Source of the DNA: Lepiota brunneoincarnata
Taxonomy: Eukaryota; Basidiomycota; Agaricomycetes; Agaricales; Agaricaceae
Assembly: GCA_023014365.1 (NCBI GenBank)
Contig: JAEBUN010000002.1
Coordinates: 2,852,001 to 2,916,000, forward strand
Reading direction: 5' to 3'
Length of the DNA stretch: 64,000 nt
Made by a program: the position numbers and the translations under genes. Below the pieces are notes generated by a model. It did not search any database. It was given only the letters and a program-made list of their open reading frames with translations, and had not been told where the DNA came from. Below, in pieces: positions 53,260 through 63,717 of the stretch. The first letter of the stretch is position 1. Each line of letters starts with the position of its first letter.

Positions 53260-54603
53260 CTATGCCAGGATTTCCGCCAACTGGGCAACTAAGCTGACCG
53301 CAAACTGGATGTCCGGTTGAGTCTGAGTAGCAAAGAGGAGAGAGCCGACGAGCGAGAGGTAATGAATATTACCTGCATATTCTTTGTAAGCTCGTTTCTC
53401 GGCTTCGGTCTTGGGGGAATGGGAGGTAGAGAGATCGTGCTTCACAGCGAGTGGAGTGGAGACAGGAGCGGCATCCTGCATGCAAAAGTGGGCAAGAATT
53501 TGGTGGATATATGCTGACTGATTAAGGTAAATGAGGCGGTTGGGGCGATCCCGAGTAACGAGGATGCCCAACATGTATTTGAGCTTGCCTAGGTCGGTAA
53601 TCTCAAAGTCTTGGCTGAGGACAGTCTTGAACGAGATAATGCAAGTGCCGCCAGGGCCAGCAACTGCCATGTCATCGACGTAGACGAGTACAAGGAGAGC
53701 AATCTTCCCATTTTCTCTCCTGATGTATAAACAGTTGTCAGCAAATGCACGGATGAAGTTGAGCTTAGTCAAAACTTTGTGTAATCTCTTCTTCCACTGC
53801 CTCCCAGCTTGCTTCAGACCATACAAGGCCTTTCGCAACCTCCAATAGCGACCTCCGGTCCCCAACTTCTCAACACCATCTGGTACCTCCATATATATTT
53901 CCTCATCGAGATCTCCTTGCAAGTAGGCAGCGACAACGTCGACTTGATGAATATCAAAGTCCAAATAGGCAGCGAGGGTGAGGAAAATGCAGAGAGTGGT
54001 GAACTTGGCAACGGATGAGAAGGTTTCGGTGAAGTCCTCTCCAGGTATCTGCGAGAAGCCTTTAGCTATGATCCGAGCTTTGAACTTAACTTGTTTTCCA
54101 TGTCCATCTAGCTTCTCCTTGAAGACAATGTGGCTTCCAACTGCTTTCTTTCCCCTGGGTAAGTCGTCCACCCATTCGAAAATGCCAGCCCTCTTCAATT
54201 GAGCAAACTCGGACTCAATAGCACTCTCCCACTGCTTCGAGTAGGGAGAACGAAGGGCTTCCTGGTAAGTGCGAGGTTCATTGGCGACAGAAACAAAAGC
54301 AAAGTTCACACTTCCATTTAAGGAAAATGTATCATTGATAGCCAAGAACCCAAGGCGCTCGACAGGTTTGCATACACGATTGGATTTCCTAGGTGCAGGT
54401 GGCAGCTGAGGGAGGCTCCCACTTGAAACCTCATGGGGAGGGGTAACCGGATGTTCAACATCAACGGTAGGCACAGGATCTGGGGGGACAGCTGTGGGAA
54501 GAGTGGTGGCTGGACCAAGCTTGGGAACATCCGCTGCAACGGCGTCGTCAACCAAACAATCAACTGTCTCAGGTGAGATCATCTGGTTCATCAACATCCA
54601 CAA
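53260..54603 (-). CDS. Copia-3 reverse transcriptase
   Basis: A linker rich in Pro/Val precedes the RT. Blocks present are FKARIIAKGFSQIPGEDF, HQVDVVAAYLQGDLDEEIYM, ALYGLKQAGRQW, and the catalytic VLVYVDDMAVAG with the expected YVDD. The frame is lost just after QPDIQFAVSLVAQL. Confidence 0.9.
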   Translation of the reverse strand: MWMLMNQMISPETVDCLVDDAVAADVPKLGPATTLPTAVPPDPVPTVDVEHPVTPPHEVSSGSLPQLPPAPRKSNRVCKPVERLGFLAINDTFSLNGSVNFAFVSVANEPRTYQEALRSPYSKQWESAIESEFAQLKRAGIFEWVDDLPRGKKAVGSHIVFKEKLDGHGKQVKFKARIIAKGFSQIPGEDFTETFSSVAKFTTLCIFLTLAAYLDFDIHQVDVVAAYLQGDLDEEIYMEVPDGVEKLGTGGRYWRLRKALYGLKQAGRQWKKRLHKVLTKLNFIRAFADNCLYIRRENGKIALLVLVYVDDMAVAGPGGTCIISFKTVLSQDFEITDLGKLKYMLGILVTRDRPNRLIYLNQSAYIHQILAHFCMQDAAPVSTPLAVKHDLSTSHSPKTEAEKRAYKEYAGNIHYLSLVGSLLFATQTQPDIQFAVSLVAQLAEILA

Positions 54604-54857
54604 TGGCTAACTTCGCTGGGGGCATCATCCTCAGTAAAACTGGACAGTCACGAGAGGCAATCAACTTGCCATGTTCTCCTAAATCCTCAAGACTGATATC
54701 CCTTGGCCTCATCAGGTCCACCATCCAAGCATCCTGAACCTTCACTGCCCTCGACTCCAACTTGCCTTTACGCACCAGGCTTGGGAACATGAGCCCAACC
54801 AAGAGATCCAAAGATCCGAAGATGGGAAACATCAGGTTTGCAGTCCAGTCCACTGCC

Positions 54858-56594
54858 TCAGTAAGGGGTGATACCCTTTAAACCAGAGGTGAGTGTTAAA
54901 CTGCAAATGTGGACAGCATACATGAAAGCTTCGCCCCAGAAATGCAGGTTCATGCCACTGGTGTGCAACATGCACCGGATCATCTCGAAGAAAATGGCGA
55001 TGGCATGCTCAGCGATGCCATTTTGCTCAGGGAGGTAAGGGATAGTCGTTTCGTGAATGATGCCATTGCGATGACAGAATTGATTCATGGCAGAGTTGAC
55101 AAATTTGGACCCATTGTCACTTCGGAGACGGCGAGTCTTCAGACCAGATTGGCATTCCAACATGGCCACAATATCCCGAACAGTGACGCCAGCCCCTTCC
55201 TTATCCTTCAAGAGGCAACCCACAGGATAACGGCAGCTCACCTCCACAACGACAAGTGCATATAAATACCCATCCCAACTTGGAACAGACATTGGTCCAG
55301 TCAGGTCAAGTACCAGCAGTTCCATCTTGGAATAACAGCTTGAGCTTACATCAGGCATAGGCAGACGGTGAGACTTCCTGTTCGCACAACTGCTGCACAG
55401 ATGGTCGAACTTGCGAGGTGCGTAAATGTCCAAGCCTTTCACAAGGCGATCACGGCGCATCGAGTCGATGATCTGAGGGTTTAAATGACCCATACGATGA
55501 TGCCACAAATGCATGGATAGTTGCCCTTTAGCAAGGTAAGCCAGATCGCTGCCAATTTTCGTGCATTGGATATGATACAATGTACCAGCCGACCCTGCAA
55601 GGACCGCTCGGAATAATTCATTGCCGCCTTTCGAGAGTGTCAACTCTTTCGATCCACAACTGCGGTAGCTCGCTCCCCCTTGTTGTAAAACACCTAAACT
55701 GACAAGGTTGGCACCCAGTCGAGGAACGTGAAGGACGTTCTGAAGGGTTATATTGATGTGACCTTTCGGAAGAATGGAACGGAACATAACTGATCCATAG
55801 CCAGCAACGGGGACCCTATTACGGCCACCAACCGTAATATATTCACCATCAGCAGACTCCTGGTAGGAAATGAAGAAATCACGATCCATGAACATGTGGG
55901 CCATGGCAGCACAATCTAGCAAGATACCAGAGGCGACAGCTTCATCAGCTGAAGCCATCAACATTACTCCAACCTCACGATCGCCAGAGGGTTTCGATTG
56001 CTCAACAGCAATATTTGCAGATCCACCCAATTTAGTGGTATTGTCCTTCCCTTTGGACCTCGAAGGGCATTCAGGAGCCCAATGTCCCTTTAGATGGCAG
56101 ATATGACATTCGGAATCTGGAGGGTGAGCAGGAGTAGTGGATTTCTTTGCCAATTTGCCTTTCCCTTTCTTTCCCTTCTTCCCAGAGTTCCCATTCCCCA
56201 CCGACTTGGCAAGCAGGGCCAACTGCTCAGCCTTAACCTTCTTCTCAGACTCCTCAACGAGGCAATCACATTCAGCACGGTCATGCACGGACACAAGCTC
56301 GGCAGTGACCATATCCAAGGTGAGAAACTTTTCCTTATCCAAAAGGTTCTGCTTGACGACATCCCAGATGGTCAAGCGAAGGTAGGAGAAAGTAGGATAG
56401 CATAGGACAACATGAATGTCATCCAACTTCTGGCCTGCTTCTGTGATATAGGCGACTGGAGGTTCAGGAAGGATCCGATGAGATCTGACATGGTGGTACG
56501 CTCGTCCCATCTCTTGGTATAGAGTTCCTGATAGTAATAGTGAACATTGATGTTCTGGCGTTTGGTGATGTGGATCTTGCGAAGACGATCCCAC
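54858..56594 (-). CDS. Copia-3 gag C-terminus, protease and integrase
   Basis: The zinc knuckle CHICHLKGHWAPEC is followed by a protease block reading ILLDCAAMAHMF, where most copia elements have D-[ST]-G-A. The integrase has the HHCC histidines and cysteines (LWHHRMGHLN, CSSCANRK) and D, D, E in LVLDLTGPM, LRSDNGSKF and LPEQNGIAEHA. It is followed after a frame break by 54569-54853, which continues toward the RT. The altered protease motif may be a clade feature or a lesion. Confidence 0.87.
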   Translation of the reverse strand: MGSSSQDPHHQTPEHQCSLLLSGTLYQEMGRAYHHVRSHRILPEPPVAYITEAGQKLDDIHVVLCYPTFSYLRLTIWDVVKQNLLDKEKFLTLDMVTAELVSVHDRAECDCLVEESEKKVKAEQLALLAKSVGNGNSGKKGKKGKGKLAKKSTTPAHPPDSECHICHLKGHWAPECPSRSKGKDNTTKLGGSANIAVEQSKPSGDREVGVMLMASADEAVASGILLDCAAMAHMFMDRDFFISYQESADGEYITVGGRNRVPVAGYGSVMFRSILPKGHINITLQNVLHVPRLGANLVSLGVLQQGGASYRSCGSKELTLSKGGNELFRAVLAGSAGTLYHIQCTKIGSDLAYLAKGQLSMHLWHHRMGHLNPQIIDSMRRDRLVKGLDIYAPRKFDHLCSSCANRKSHRLPMPDVSSSCYSKMELLVLDLTGPMSVPSWDGYLYALVVVEVSCRYPVGCLLKDKEGAGVTVRDIVAMLECQSGLKTRRLRSDNGSKFVNSAMNQFCHRNGIIHETTIPYLPEQNGIAEHAIAIFFEMIRCMLHTSGMNLHFWGEAFMYAVHICSLTLTSGLKGITPY

Positions 56595-56944
56595 ATCTCC
56601 TTCGATGTGTCGACATTGGCAACATGTTCCTGCTGGCCAAACTCGATAGCTCCCTGCATCAAACCCATAGCCACATGATCAGATTTCAACCAATGTAGGT
56701 AATCCTGCTTTGATTGGGTCCAATCCTTATAGCCCTGGTCAGACGTAAGGAGCAGCTTGTTTTCGGCACCAACAGGAGGCCTCAGAGAGGGTTTAGGGGG
56801 GCAGTCTTCCATGCCCTCTACAACAAGCCAGAGAAGTCGAGCTTGGAGGGCGGCCTTCATATTGTCGGACCAAACATAGTAGTTGCTACCATTTAATTTG
56901 GGGAACTGGAGTGTCACAGACGAGGAATCGCTCTCGGGGCCCAT
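56372..56944 (-). CDS. Copia-3 gag N-terminus, starting inside the primer-binding site
   Basis: It starts MGPESDSSSVTLQFPKLNG, with the typical copia FPKLNGSNYYVW block. The ATG is part of the primer-binding site GGTTATGGGCCCC. The frame ends near 56372 and gag continues in another frame at 56594-54858. Confidence 0.85.
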   Translation of the reverse strand: MGPESDSSSVTLQFPKLNGSNYYVWSDNMKAALQARLLWLVVEGMEDCPPKPSLRPPVGAENKLLLTSDQGYKDWTQSKQDYLHWLKSDHVAMGLMQGAIEFGQQEHVANVDTSKEMWDRLRKIHITKRQNINVHYYYQELYTKRWDERTTMSDLIGSFLNLQSPISQKQARSWMTFMLSYAILLSPTFA

Positions 56945-56948
56945 AACC
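56936..56948 (-). promoter_or_regulatory. Copia-3 primer-binding site (half-tRNA iMet type)
   Basis: GGTTATGGGCCCC on the element strand directly follows the LTR and contains the gag ATG. Confidence 0.75.
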
Positions 56949-57297
56949 TAACGAGAATAGAAGCGCGCAGTAGATACGTCGGACACGGAATATATAAGAT
57001 AGGATCACTAGGATCCAGTAAGGAAGACTGAATCAATATTAAACAGAGACACGACGCAACATACTACTCACCTAGGATCCAGTAAGGAAGACTGGATCCT
57101 AGGCCGTTTCAGGTAGGCTACTTAAATAAGAGAAAGAAAACTATGTACTCCTATTTACACTAGAATGAAAGTACACCTCGTAACCTAGTAGTATAATAAA
57201 ATTGTTCATTCGTGTACATACAGTGTCCATGGTAAGAGGGAATATGAAATAAGGAAAACAATAAACAATCGTCAAGCTGAACGATCGCGTTTCGACA
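56949..57297 (-). repeat. Copia-3 5' LTR (349 bp)
   Basis: Twin of 52328-52675, one base longer in a TTTCAGG/TTTCGG position, and followed by GCAGG. Confidence 0.93.
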
Positions 57298-57302
57298 GCA
57301 GG

Positions 57303-57522
57303 CGACAAAAAATGAAATTTGAAATTATGAAATGCGACTAATAATAGAGTGATGAATTCTAGCCGAGAATAGTTCGAAACGAATGCCTGTTGAAAAAACC
57401 CCAATAAGTGATCCAAGTAGGGATGTGTGTCGGGTGGGGTGGGAGTAGCAGGAGGGTAGGAAAACGGAGGAGAGTCCGAGATAGGGAAACAACAATAATA
57501 GAATCCACAAGCGTTGGTGATA
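57303..57522. other. 3' flank of the CFA synthase-like gene
   Basis: AT-rich stretch (about 57303-57370), with no separate gene. It probably includes the 3' UTR of the neighbouring gene. Confidence 0.4.
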
Positions 57523-59491
57523 TCAGTCACAGCACCCGGGCGCATCATTCTGGAAGTATGCCATCAGACACTGTCCCGGGTTTGGCAAGTCCGATATACA
57601 ACTTACTTGGCGGATAAATGTGGCCATATGACAAGTGATATATCCTTTTGCGAAGCCCGCTTCGGCATATGTAAAGAGGTATTGCCACTTGCGCTTGAAG
57701 GCTTCGTAATCCTCACGACTTTGGAGAGCAGGATGGTCTTTGGCGATGGATGCCTGTGTCAGATTGGCCTCGAAACGGCGACCCCATTCGCGCAACGTCC
57801 GGGGATAGTCTGATGATCATTGAGAATCAAGCATTTGATTGTGACAGGGCTTGATACCCACGAGCTGTGTGGTTCTCAACATTTTCAAGATTGAAACGGC
57901 CCTGCGAACCAGTGTTCATGGTTGTGACCAGGGTTGTTGCACTGGGGAGGCAAGAGTTTGGCCACATGTAGCGACGCATAAAGTCTTCGGCCCTGAATAA
58001 GTACATCAATCCCTGGTTCTGGTGATGATGGCTAGGTAGTGGCTCACTGATATTCAGTGTATCTGGATTCTGGAAAGGTAGACGAGCTTACGACGGCAGC
58101 AGCATCCCCGGACTTGAGTGCAAAGTCGATAAGCTTAAAATAGGTGTTATAGTATTTCGGACCGACGTGCTGCATGAGAAGGGGTTGGTTATCCGTCAGC
58201 CCGGTGGCTTGACTATATAGTAAGCTATAGGACAAACCTCAATCATCTCAATGGAGACGAAAGCATCGAAAGCCTTTTCGAATTCGGCGGGGATCTCTCG
58301 GTAATCCAAAAGGTGGACGCGGATACATCTCTCGAGGCCTGCTGCCTTGATTTTCTCTTCTGCGAGGGTCTTTTGTTCGATTGAGAGTGTCAAGGTATCG
58401 ACCTCGCATCCGTAGGTACGGGCTGCCTGAAGAAGAAATCAGTCCAAGGCCTCAGATGGGCAGTATCGAGGGAGGCCGACCTCAATCGCAAGGCCTCCCC
58501 AACCGCTGCCGAATTCTAGGATACGGTGACCAGGCCTGACCCGGGCCTTGCGTAGGACGTGATGGATCTTGCGCAGCTGAGCAGCCTCTAGGTCTCCTGG
58601 AGTTGGGCCATTCTCTAGGTCGCCGCGGGTACCACCCTCTGCTTCAGACCAGAGAGCGCAGGAGTACATCATCTCTTTGCTAAGGAAAGCCTATTGTTGG
58701 GAGGAGTGAGGACGGAGTAAAAAGGCCCCGGAGGGAGTCCAAAACTAACCAACCTTGAAGAGCTCACTTGATTGATCATAGCTAGCAATGGCGTTGAGTC
58801 GTGCTTGGGAGCGTGTTTGACCGAGGAAGCTGTTGTACAGGCTGGAAATCGCCGACGACGCTCTGACGACGATAGAAGACAGTGGTTCTTCCAGCCCAGC
58901 TTGGTTATCGAGCCACATCTGATATTATGCGTAAGTGTACCAAAACAAAAACATGAATGTTTCCGCCGCTCACATTCATGGCGCCTTTGAGTGATGATAC
59001 CTGGACATCACCGACCATATACGCCTCACTGACTGCAAGTACAGAGCAATTAGGTGAAGCCTATGTGTACAAGCTGGATGCGACTTACATCCCAAGTCCC
59101 CTGATCTGCGTCGAGCCGTGAATGAGCGCAGGGATGAAGAAAGCTTGACGACTTACAACAAAACGCGCCACCAGAAGTCGTCATTGACAATTTTGAGATG
59201 GACGTCATTGCACCCTTTTTGGTAGTTGCCATAATAGTGCGGCCCTTCGGAATCGGAGATCGTTAAGTGGCCTATAGCTATCGCGTCGTTGAGGACGGCC
59301 AGTATCGAGGTTCGGGCTGCATCGTATGAAGTAAGCACTGAGCTATCGGTAGACGCGCGTGGGCACGCACCGAAAGCAACAAGCCACGATTTTGGGCGGA
59401 GCCTTTTGACGAAGGAACTAAGTGGATTAGGCTGGAGGGTGTTGAAGGAGGTAGGGAGTTGAGGATGGGACTGTCGTATGGAGGCAGGCAT
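57523..59491 (-). CDS. Cyclopropane-fatty-acyl-phospholipid synthase-like SAM methyltransferase, 10 exons, 485 aa
   Basis: Exons (minus, in order): 59157-59491, 59089-59105, 58974-59032, 58754-58918, 58481-58690, 58238-58426, 58048-58169, 57862-57992, 57607-57809, 57523-57549. All junctions are GT-AG, introns are 51-68 nt, and phases agree throughout. The SAM-binding glycine loop ILEFGSGWGGLAIE is at residues 249-262, SIEMIEHVG spans the exon 6-7 junction, and EDFMRRYMWPN and HYPRTLREWGRRFE are C-terminal signatures. N-terminal blocks (FSEAYMVGDVQV, WLDNQAGLEEP) are the CFA-synthase pre-domain. The family transfers a SAM methylene or methyl group to unsaturated fatty acyl chains of membrane phospholipids. 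Exact chemistry is not determinable here. It looks intact, although it sits beside copia-3. Confidence 0.92.
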
Positions 59492-59555
59492 TGCTGGAAG
59501 AGGAGAGAAGGAAGAGGTCGAGTGATTATTTGTGAGTGAGGATGGGGGGTGGGGA

Positions 59556-59568
59556 GGGCTTTATATCA
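59556..59568 (-). promoter_or_regulatory. Probable TATA box of the CFA synthase-like gene
   Basis: GATATAAAG on the minus strand lies about 70 nt upstream of the ATG at 59491. Confidence 0.45.
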
Positions 59569-59599
59569 TTCTATGAGGATGTACGCCGGGAAGAGGAAA

Positions 59600-61606
59600 T
59601 AGTAGAATCAGCCGATTGAGAATTCTGGCCGTGGAATCTTGGGGGACAATCTGCGCAGGTTGTGGCAGGATGGAACGATTCCCACTTATTGTAATACTGC
59701 TACAACCATCACACGTTCTCAGACTCTTCTTGTCTTCCCCTCCACCCCCCAAGATCCTACTTGGCACGTGGAATCCCACATGACAGGGCCGCTCTGTAGA
59801 CATGTTAGGTTGACGCTCTTCATACTCTTGTCCCTGTAACCCAACCAGGGGCTTAATACCCGTCCATACTACCCAGTTCATGCATCTGATGTTGATTCCG
59901 GCGTCCATCCAGGGTAAGTGGCGCTGGGGCTAAATTGTTGATCGAGGGACAGATGGTATCGCAGCCGAGACGCCCTGGCAGGGTGGTTAATTGTAAGGTC
60001 ACACAGCTGCAGTAACCGTTGCATCTAAGAGGACATGACAGAACACGTTAGGTGTTCTGCTACCGGGTTGTGTATATGTACAGTAGAGGGACTGTAGTAA
60101 GCTGGATGCCCACTTGCCGAGAGTGGTGCATCACTCTCATCTTGTTTGACCTGCGACTCGGACCCGGATCACCTGGCTCCTCCTGTCCTTTGCACTTTGT
60201 CCATTTAGTAGGGGGAGTCAGAGTGGCCTGTCAAGAGTTTGGTGTCGACGACTATTTTGGGTCTCACACCGCGGGGAGACCGTAGGTGGGCAACTGCTCT
60301 CTTGACTCTCGTTCAGAGCCCATGCAATTAGTGGCTTCCGTTTGGCTCGAACTTGTGATACTGTAAGAGGAGGTCATTTTGTGTATCGAAGCATATTGGA
60401 AGGTGGGGGGGGGGGGGGGCCAGTGGAGTTGTGACTAAAATATAAAGTTATTTATTCTATGCTCGAAGGGTTGGCCGGCGACTCTGACTCTCCCTGAGGT
60501 TGCATCCTTCCTCCCTCCCCTCCCACGGCCAGTTGCACCAATCTAAACGCGCCTAGCCCCTTTCACCGAGCCAGATACGTCCGGAGCTTCCGCTATCGGG
60601 CTGTACGTGTCGCGGTACGCGCAGCCCTTTCATCATTCTGGACGCGTTCAGCACACCTAACCGGGCCCATACAACCACCGCCCGAGCTAGACATATCCAG
60701 GGCACCGAACCAAATACGTCCAGCCCTCCTCCACCGAGCCGGACGCCCTACTCGACGGGTCTAACCTCTGCACCGAGTCAGCCGTTCCCGTTTCCCTCGA
60801 ACCTTGAGCGCACATGCCGCCTCCATCTGGCCTGTGTATTACGATAATGTCTGTGGATTCCGATGGTTTCCGTAGCACAATGCATTGCTAAGTTGATTCA
60901 CAAAAAAACAAATGAGTGAATTGTAGGATCGCTCGGGCTTCAAGGTTACGATTCTATCTATACATCCCACCCCTGTCTGCTGTCTAGTTTGTTCTATGAG
61001 CTTGCGAGACAGAAGTGCGCCTTAGTGCAGATGCCACCAAGCCTGTGCTGCATAGAATACATTCAACGTTGCTACTGAGAGGTGGCAGCCGCAAATCAGC
61101 CTGATCAGTTCGCGGCGCTCGTCGTTACTTGCCAGTGTCAATCAGAACGGGTAGCAGTCACGCGTTGTTGGAGCCACAGGTCTCCCAATGGCAACAACGG
61201 GACAACGTCGAAAGTGCGAAATGCCTGCAACCTCCAACATTATTGCGGGAGAGATACCCTCAGCTACCCCTGCAGGATACACCTCTGCAAATGTCGAGAC
61301 GCAGGGACACAGCCCCAGAATCACAGAACAACCTTGCACACCAACGTCGTCCGGGCTCACCATATCCTCCCAACATCAAGATACGGGTTTGGGTGATCCA
61401 TCCAGTCCTCGGCAGGTAGAGCACTCTATTTGAATTATTACTATCTTTGATTCATGCGGCCAAGTCTACAAAAAATCATCGCCGCTCATTCAAGCCAACA
61501 TCAATCATTTCAAAGCTATCTACTTTCTTTCGTATCTCCCCAAGAGACTTTGGTCGGTCTTCACCCATAGCTGAAGTCTCCGCGTCTTCTAAATTGCACG
61601 GTAACC
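59600..61606. other. Intergenic region between the CFA synthase-like and NACHT genes
   Basis: Divergent promoter space. Short open frames (61082-61433) lack recognisable domains. One ends in IKIRVWVIHPVLG and could be an upstream exon of the NACHT gene, but no splice chain was established. It includes a G15 run at 60405-60419. Confidence 0.35.
60405..60419 (+). repeat. G15 homopolymer
   Basis: Fifteen consecutive G residues. A possible quadruplex former and a likely sequencing or length-variation hot spot. Confidence 0.8.
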
Positions 61607-63081
61607 ATGTTTTGTTCTATCTTGCGTTGGTTAATAGCCCGTTTGCCAGGTCGAGAAGAACATGGAACTGGGAGTACTGGATTCTTCAACAATGCGAAAG
61701 ACTTTGTCGTGTACAATCCAACAATAGTCGAGGGGAATGTTTTCCAGGAAAATTCTAAGCTAGGTATGAATGGCCCACCAGGTGAACAACCATACTGAGA
61801 GTCAACCCTGTAGTTTCAGAGCAGCTCAAAGAGCACATCACCGTTGGGGCCGAGTTTGATTCTTCCGCACGCGACCCACCTCCACAGTGTCACCCGGATA
61901 CGCGTACGACCATCCTAAGTACGACCCAAGGTTGGCTACGAAGCACTGCAGAGGACCGAAAGAAGCTTCTATGGTTGTATGGACCTGCCGGTGTCGGAAA
62001 ATCAGCAATCATGCAGACTCTGGCAGAGATGGAAAATGATACTGGCAACCTCGGCGCAACGTTCTTCTTTTCGAGACCCAACAAACGAAATAGCCCAAAT
62101 GGGCTCTTCCCTACTATAGCGTATCGATTAGCCATCAAGAATCGGCCTTACCAGGATTACCTCCAGCAACAAATGAAATCAGACCCCATGTTCCTCCAGA
62201 AAGGGTTGGAAAACCAGTTCAAGATCCTCATTGCCGAACCTTTTACTCGACTGAACGCATGCAACAGCTCGAGGATGTGGACGATCTTGATTGACGGCCT
62301 GGACGAGTGCGAAGGTTCTGATGCTCAATGCAAGATCATCGAATTGCTCAGCTCGTTTGTGATCAAGTTTCCTGCGGCTTCCCTTCAATGGGTCGTCGCG
62401 AGTCGTCCAGAGTCCCATCTGAAAGCTTCTTTCTCTCGGCCTCACATCCTCCTGACTCATCTGCGAAAGGAGGTTCCCATCGACTCTGATGAAAGTTGTC
62501 GGGATGTCGAACGGTACCTCGAGACATCGTTGGTCGATATTCGCCAGAAGTACCCTGACCATTTCCAGGCAGGAGTGCGATGGCCAACGGACCACCAATT
62601 CCTTCAGCTGGCGACTGCGGCAAGTGGGTTGTTCGCATTCGCATCAACCGTGATTCGGTTTATCGAGGACAGGGAGTTTGATAATCCCATTTCGCAACTC
62701 AGCCGCGTTCTCACTGTCATCGAGAAGTTGGGTGCCATCCAGGGAAAGCATCCGTTGGCGCTCCTTGACTTGTTATACACTGATATTCTGTCCTCGGTCC
62801 CCGTTGCTGTCCTTCCAGCCACTAGGCGGATATTTGGGCAGCTGCTTCTGCCTAAGTTTTGCTCCTTCCGTTTCCTGGTCAATTTTATTGGGATCAGGCA
62901 ACACGATGCGTATAGTGCTGTTCAAAGACTCCATTCCGTCCTCCGAATCCCATCACCCGAACTTGCTGACGAGGAGCGAATTTCCTTTCTCCACGCTTCA
63001 TTCGCCGAGTATCTGAAAGACCCTTCACGATCGGGCGAGTTTGCCATCGATATCGAGGAAGCATGCAGTGACACATGGTAA
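61607..63081 (+). CDS. NACHT NTPase (fungal NLR-like), N-terminal and NTPase part
   Basis: Exon 1 (61607-61763), a 56-nt GT-AG intron (61764-61819) and exon 2 from 61820 keep frame. Exon 1 has FFNNAKDFVVYN. Exon 2 has GAEFDSSARDPPPQCHPDTR, the usual linker before the NTPase; Walker A GPAGVGKSAIMQTL near 61980; Walker B ILIDGLDECEG near 62285; then DHQFLQLATAASGLFAFAST and the HASFAEYLKDPSRS block near 62995. A TAA at 63079 ends the frame. These proteins are cytosolic nucleotide-dependent switches linked to fungal self/non-self responses. The start codon is uncertain. The broken paralogue is at 4485-11310. Confidence 0.8.
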
Positions 63082-63717
63082 CGTTGTGTAAAAATCTTGC
63101 AACTTCGAAAACCGGCGTCTGGGTCAATCGCTTCATCTGGTGCCATCCAATCCTCAGCTGGCATATCGAATTATGGAGGATACGGCAACATTCTTTCTTG
63201 GGGTGATCATGACAGTGGCTGGAATTCTGAGTGCTTGCGTCTGCTTCTATTCGAGGCCAGTGGGCGATGCACCCATCTATTATTGCCGGGTTGTGACTGC
63301 GAGTACTGGCCTATATTGAAGACCATACCGCGCAAGGTGCCCCTATACCCCAACACGACATCAGAACGGCTTCGGGTTTTCAAGGGGTTTGGCATGGAAG
63401 AATTGCGTGTCTTTTCAAATGGTGAGATTCGACACATATTTCGCTTATGTTCCTGGCTACTCAGCCTTTGGTCTGTATGTACCGTCCCGTTTTGTGCCCA
63501 ATATTATTGTGTTTACTGTTGGAACCAGGAGTCACCCGAAAAACTCCAAGCGTCTGTCGGTCCTGTACAAGAGATTGCCCTTCGCGAACCAGACTTACAA
63601 CGTGTCAAAGCCACAAATCGGCGGGAAGGCTTTCAATACACACAGCATAGGGTATCGGGTTCATTAATGCCAGCATGTAATTTTTGCTCACAAAATTGGC
63701 CTCTGCTCATACGGTAG
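63082..63717 (+). pseudogene. Open frame continuing the NACHT gene after an in-frame TAA
   Basis: The same frame stays open for 212 codons after TAA 63079. The residues spanning the stop (TW, stop, RCVKILQL) resemble VWWCYNRIMQQ of the broken paralogue, which suggests that the TAA is a nonsense mutation inside a longer C-terminal region. Alternatively the gene ends at 63081, or an intron (GTAACG at 63078 to CAG at 63157) is spliced. The distal part has no known domain. Confidence 0.4.

Larger units (their letters stand above)
52328..57297 (-). mobile_element. Copia-3: full-length Ty1/copia element on the minus strand
   Basis: LTRs of 348 and 349 bp with few differences, GCAGG duplications (52323-52327 and 57298-57302), an initiator-tRNA-type primer site, a purine tract, and all copia domains in order. 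A few frame breaks divide gag-pol. CpG content is normal, so it is much younger than copia-1 and copia-2. Confidence 0.95.

Noticed and set aside
60480..60880. GC-rich stretch with a 63-codon minus-strand frame
   Set aside because: No motif, repeat-like composition and no splice support.
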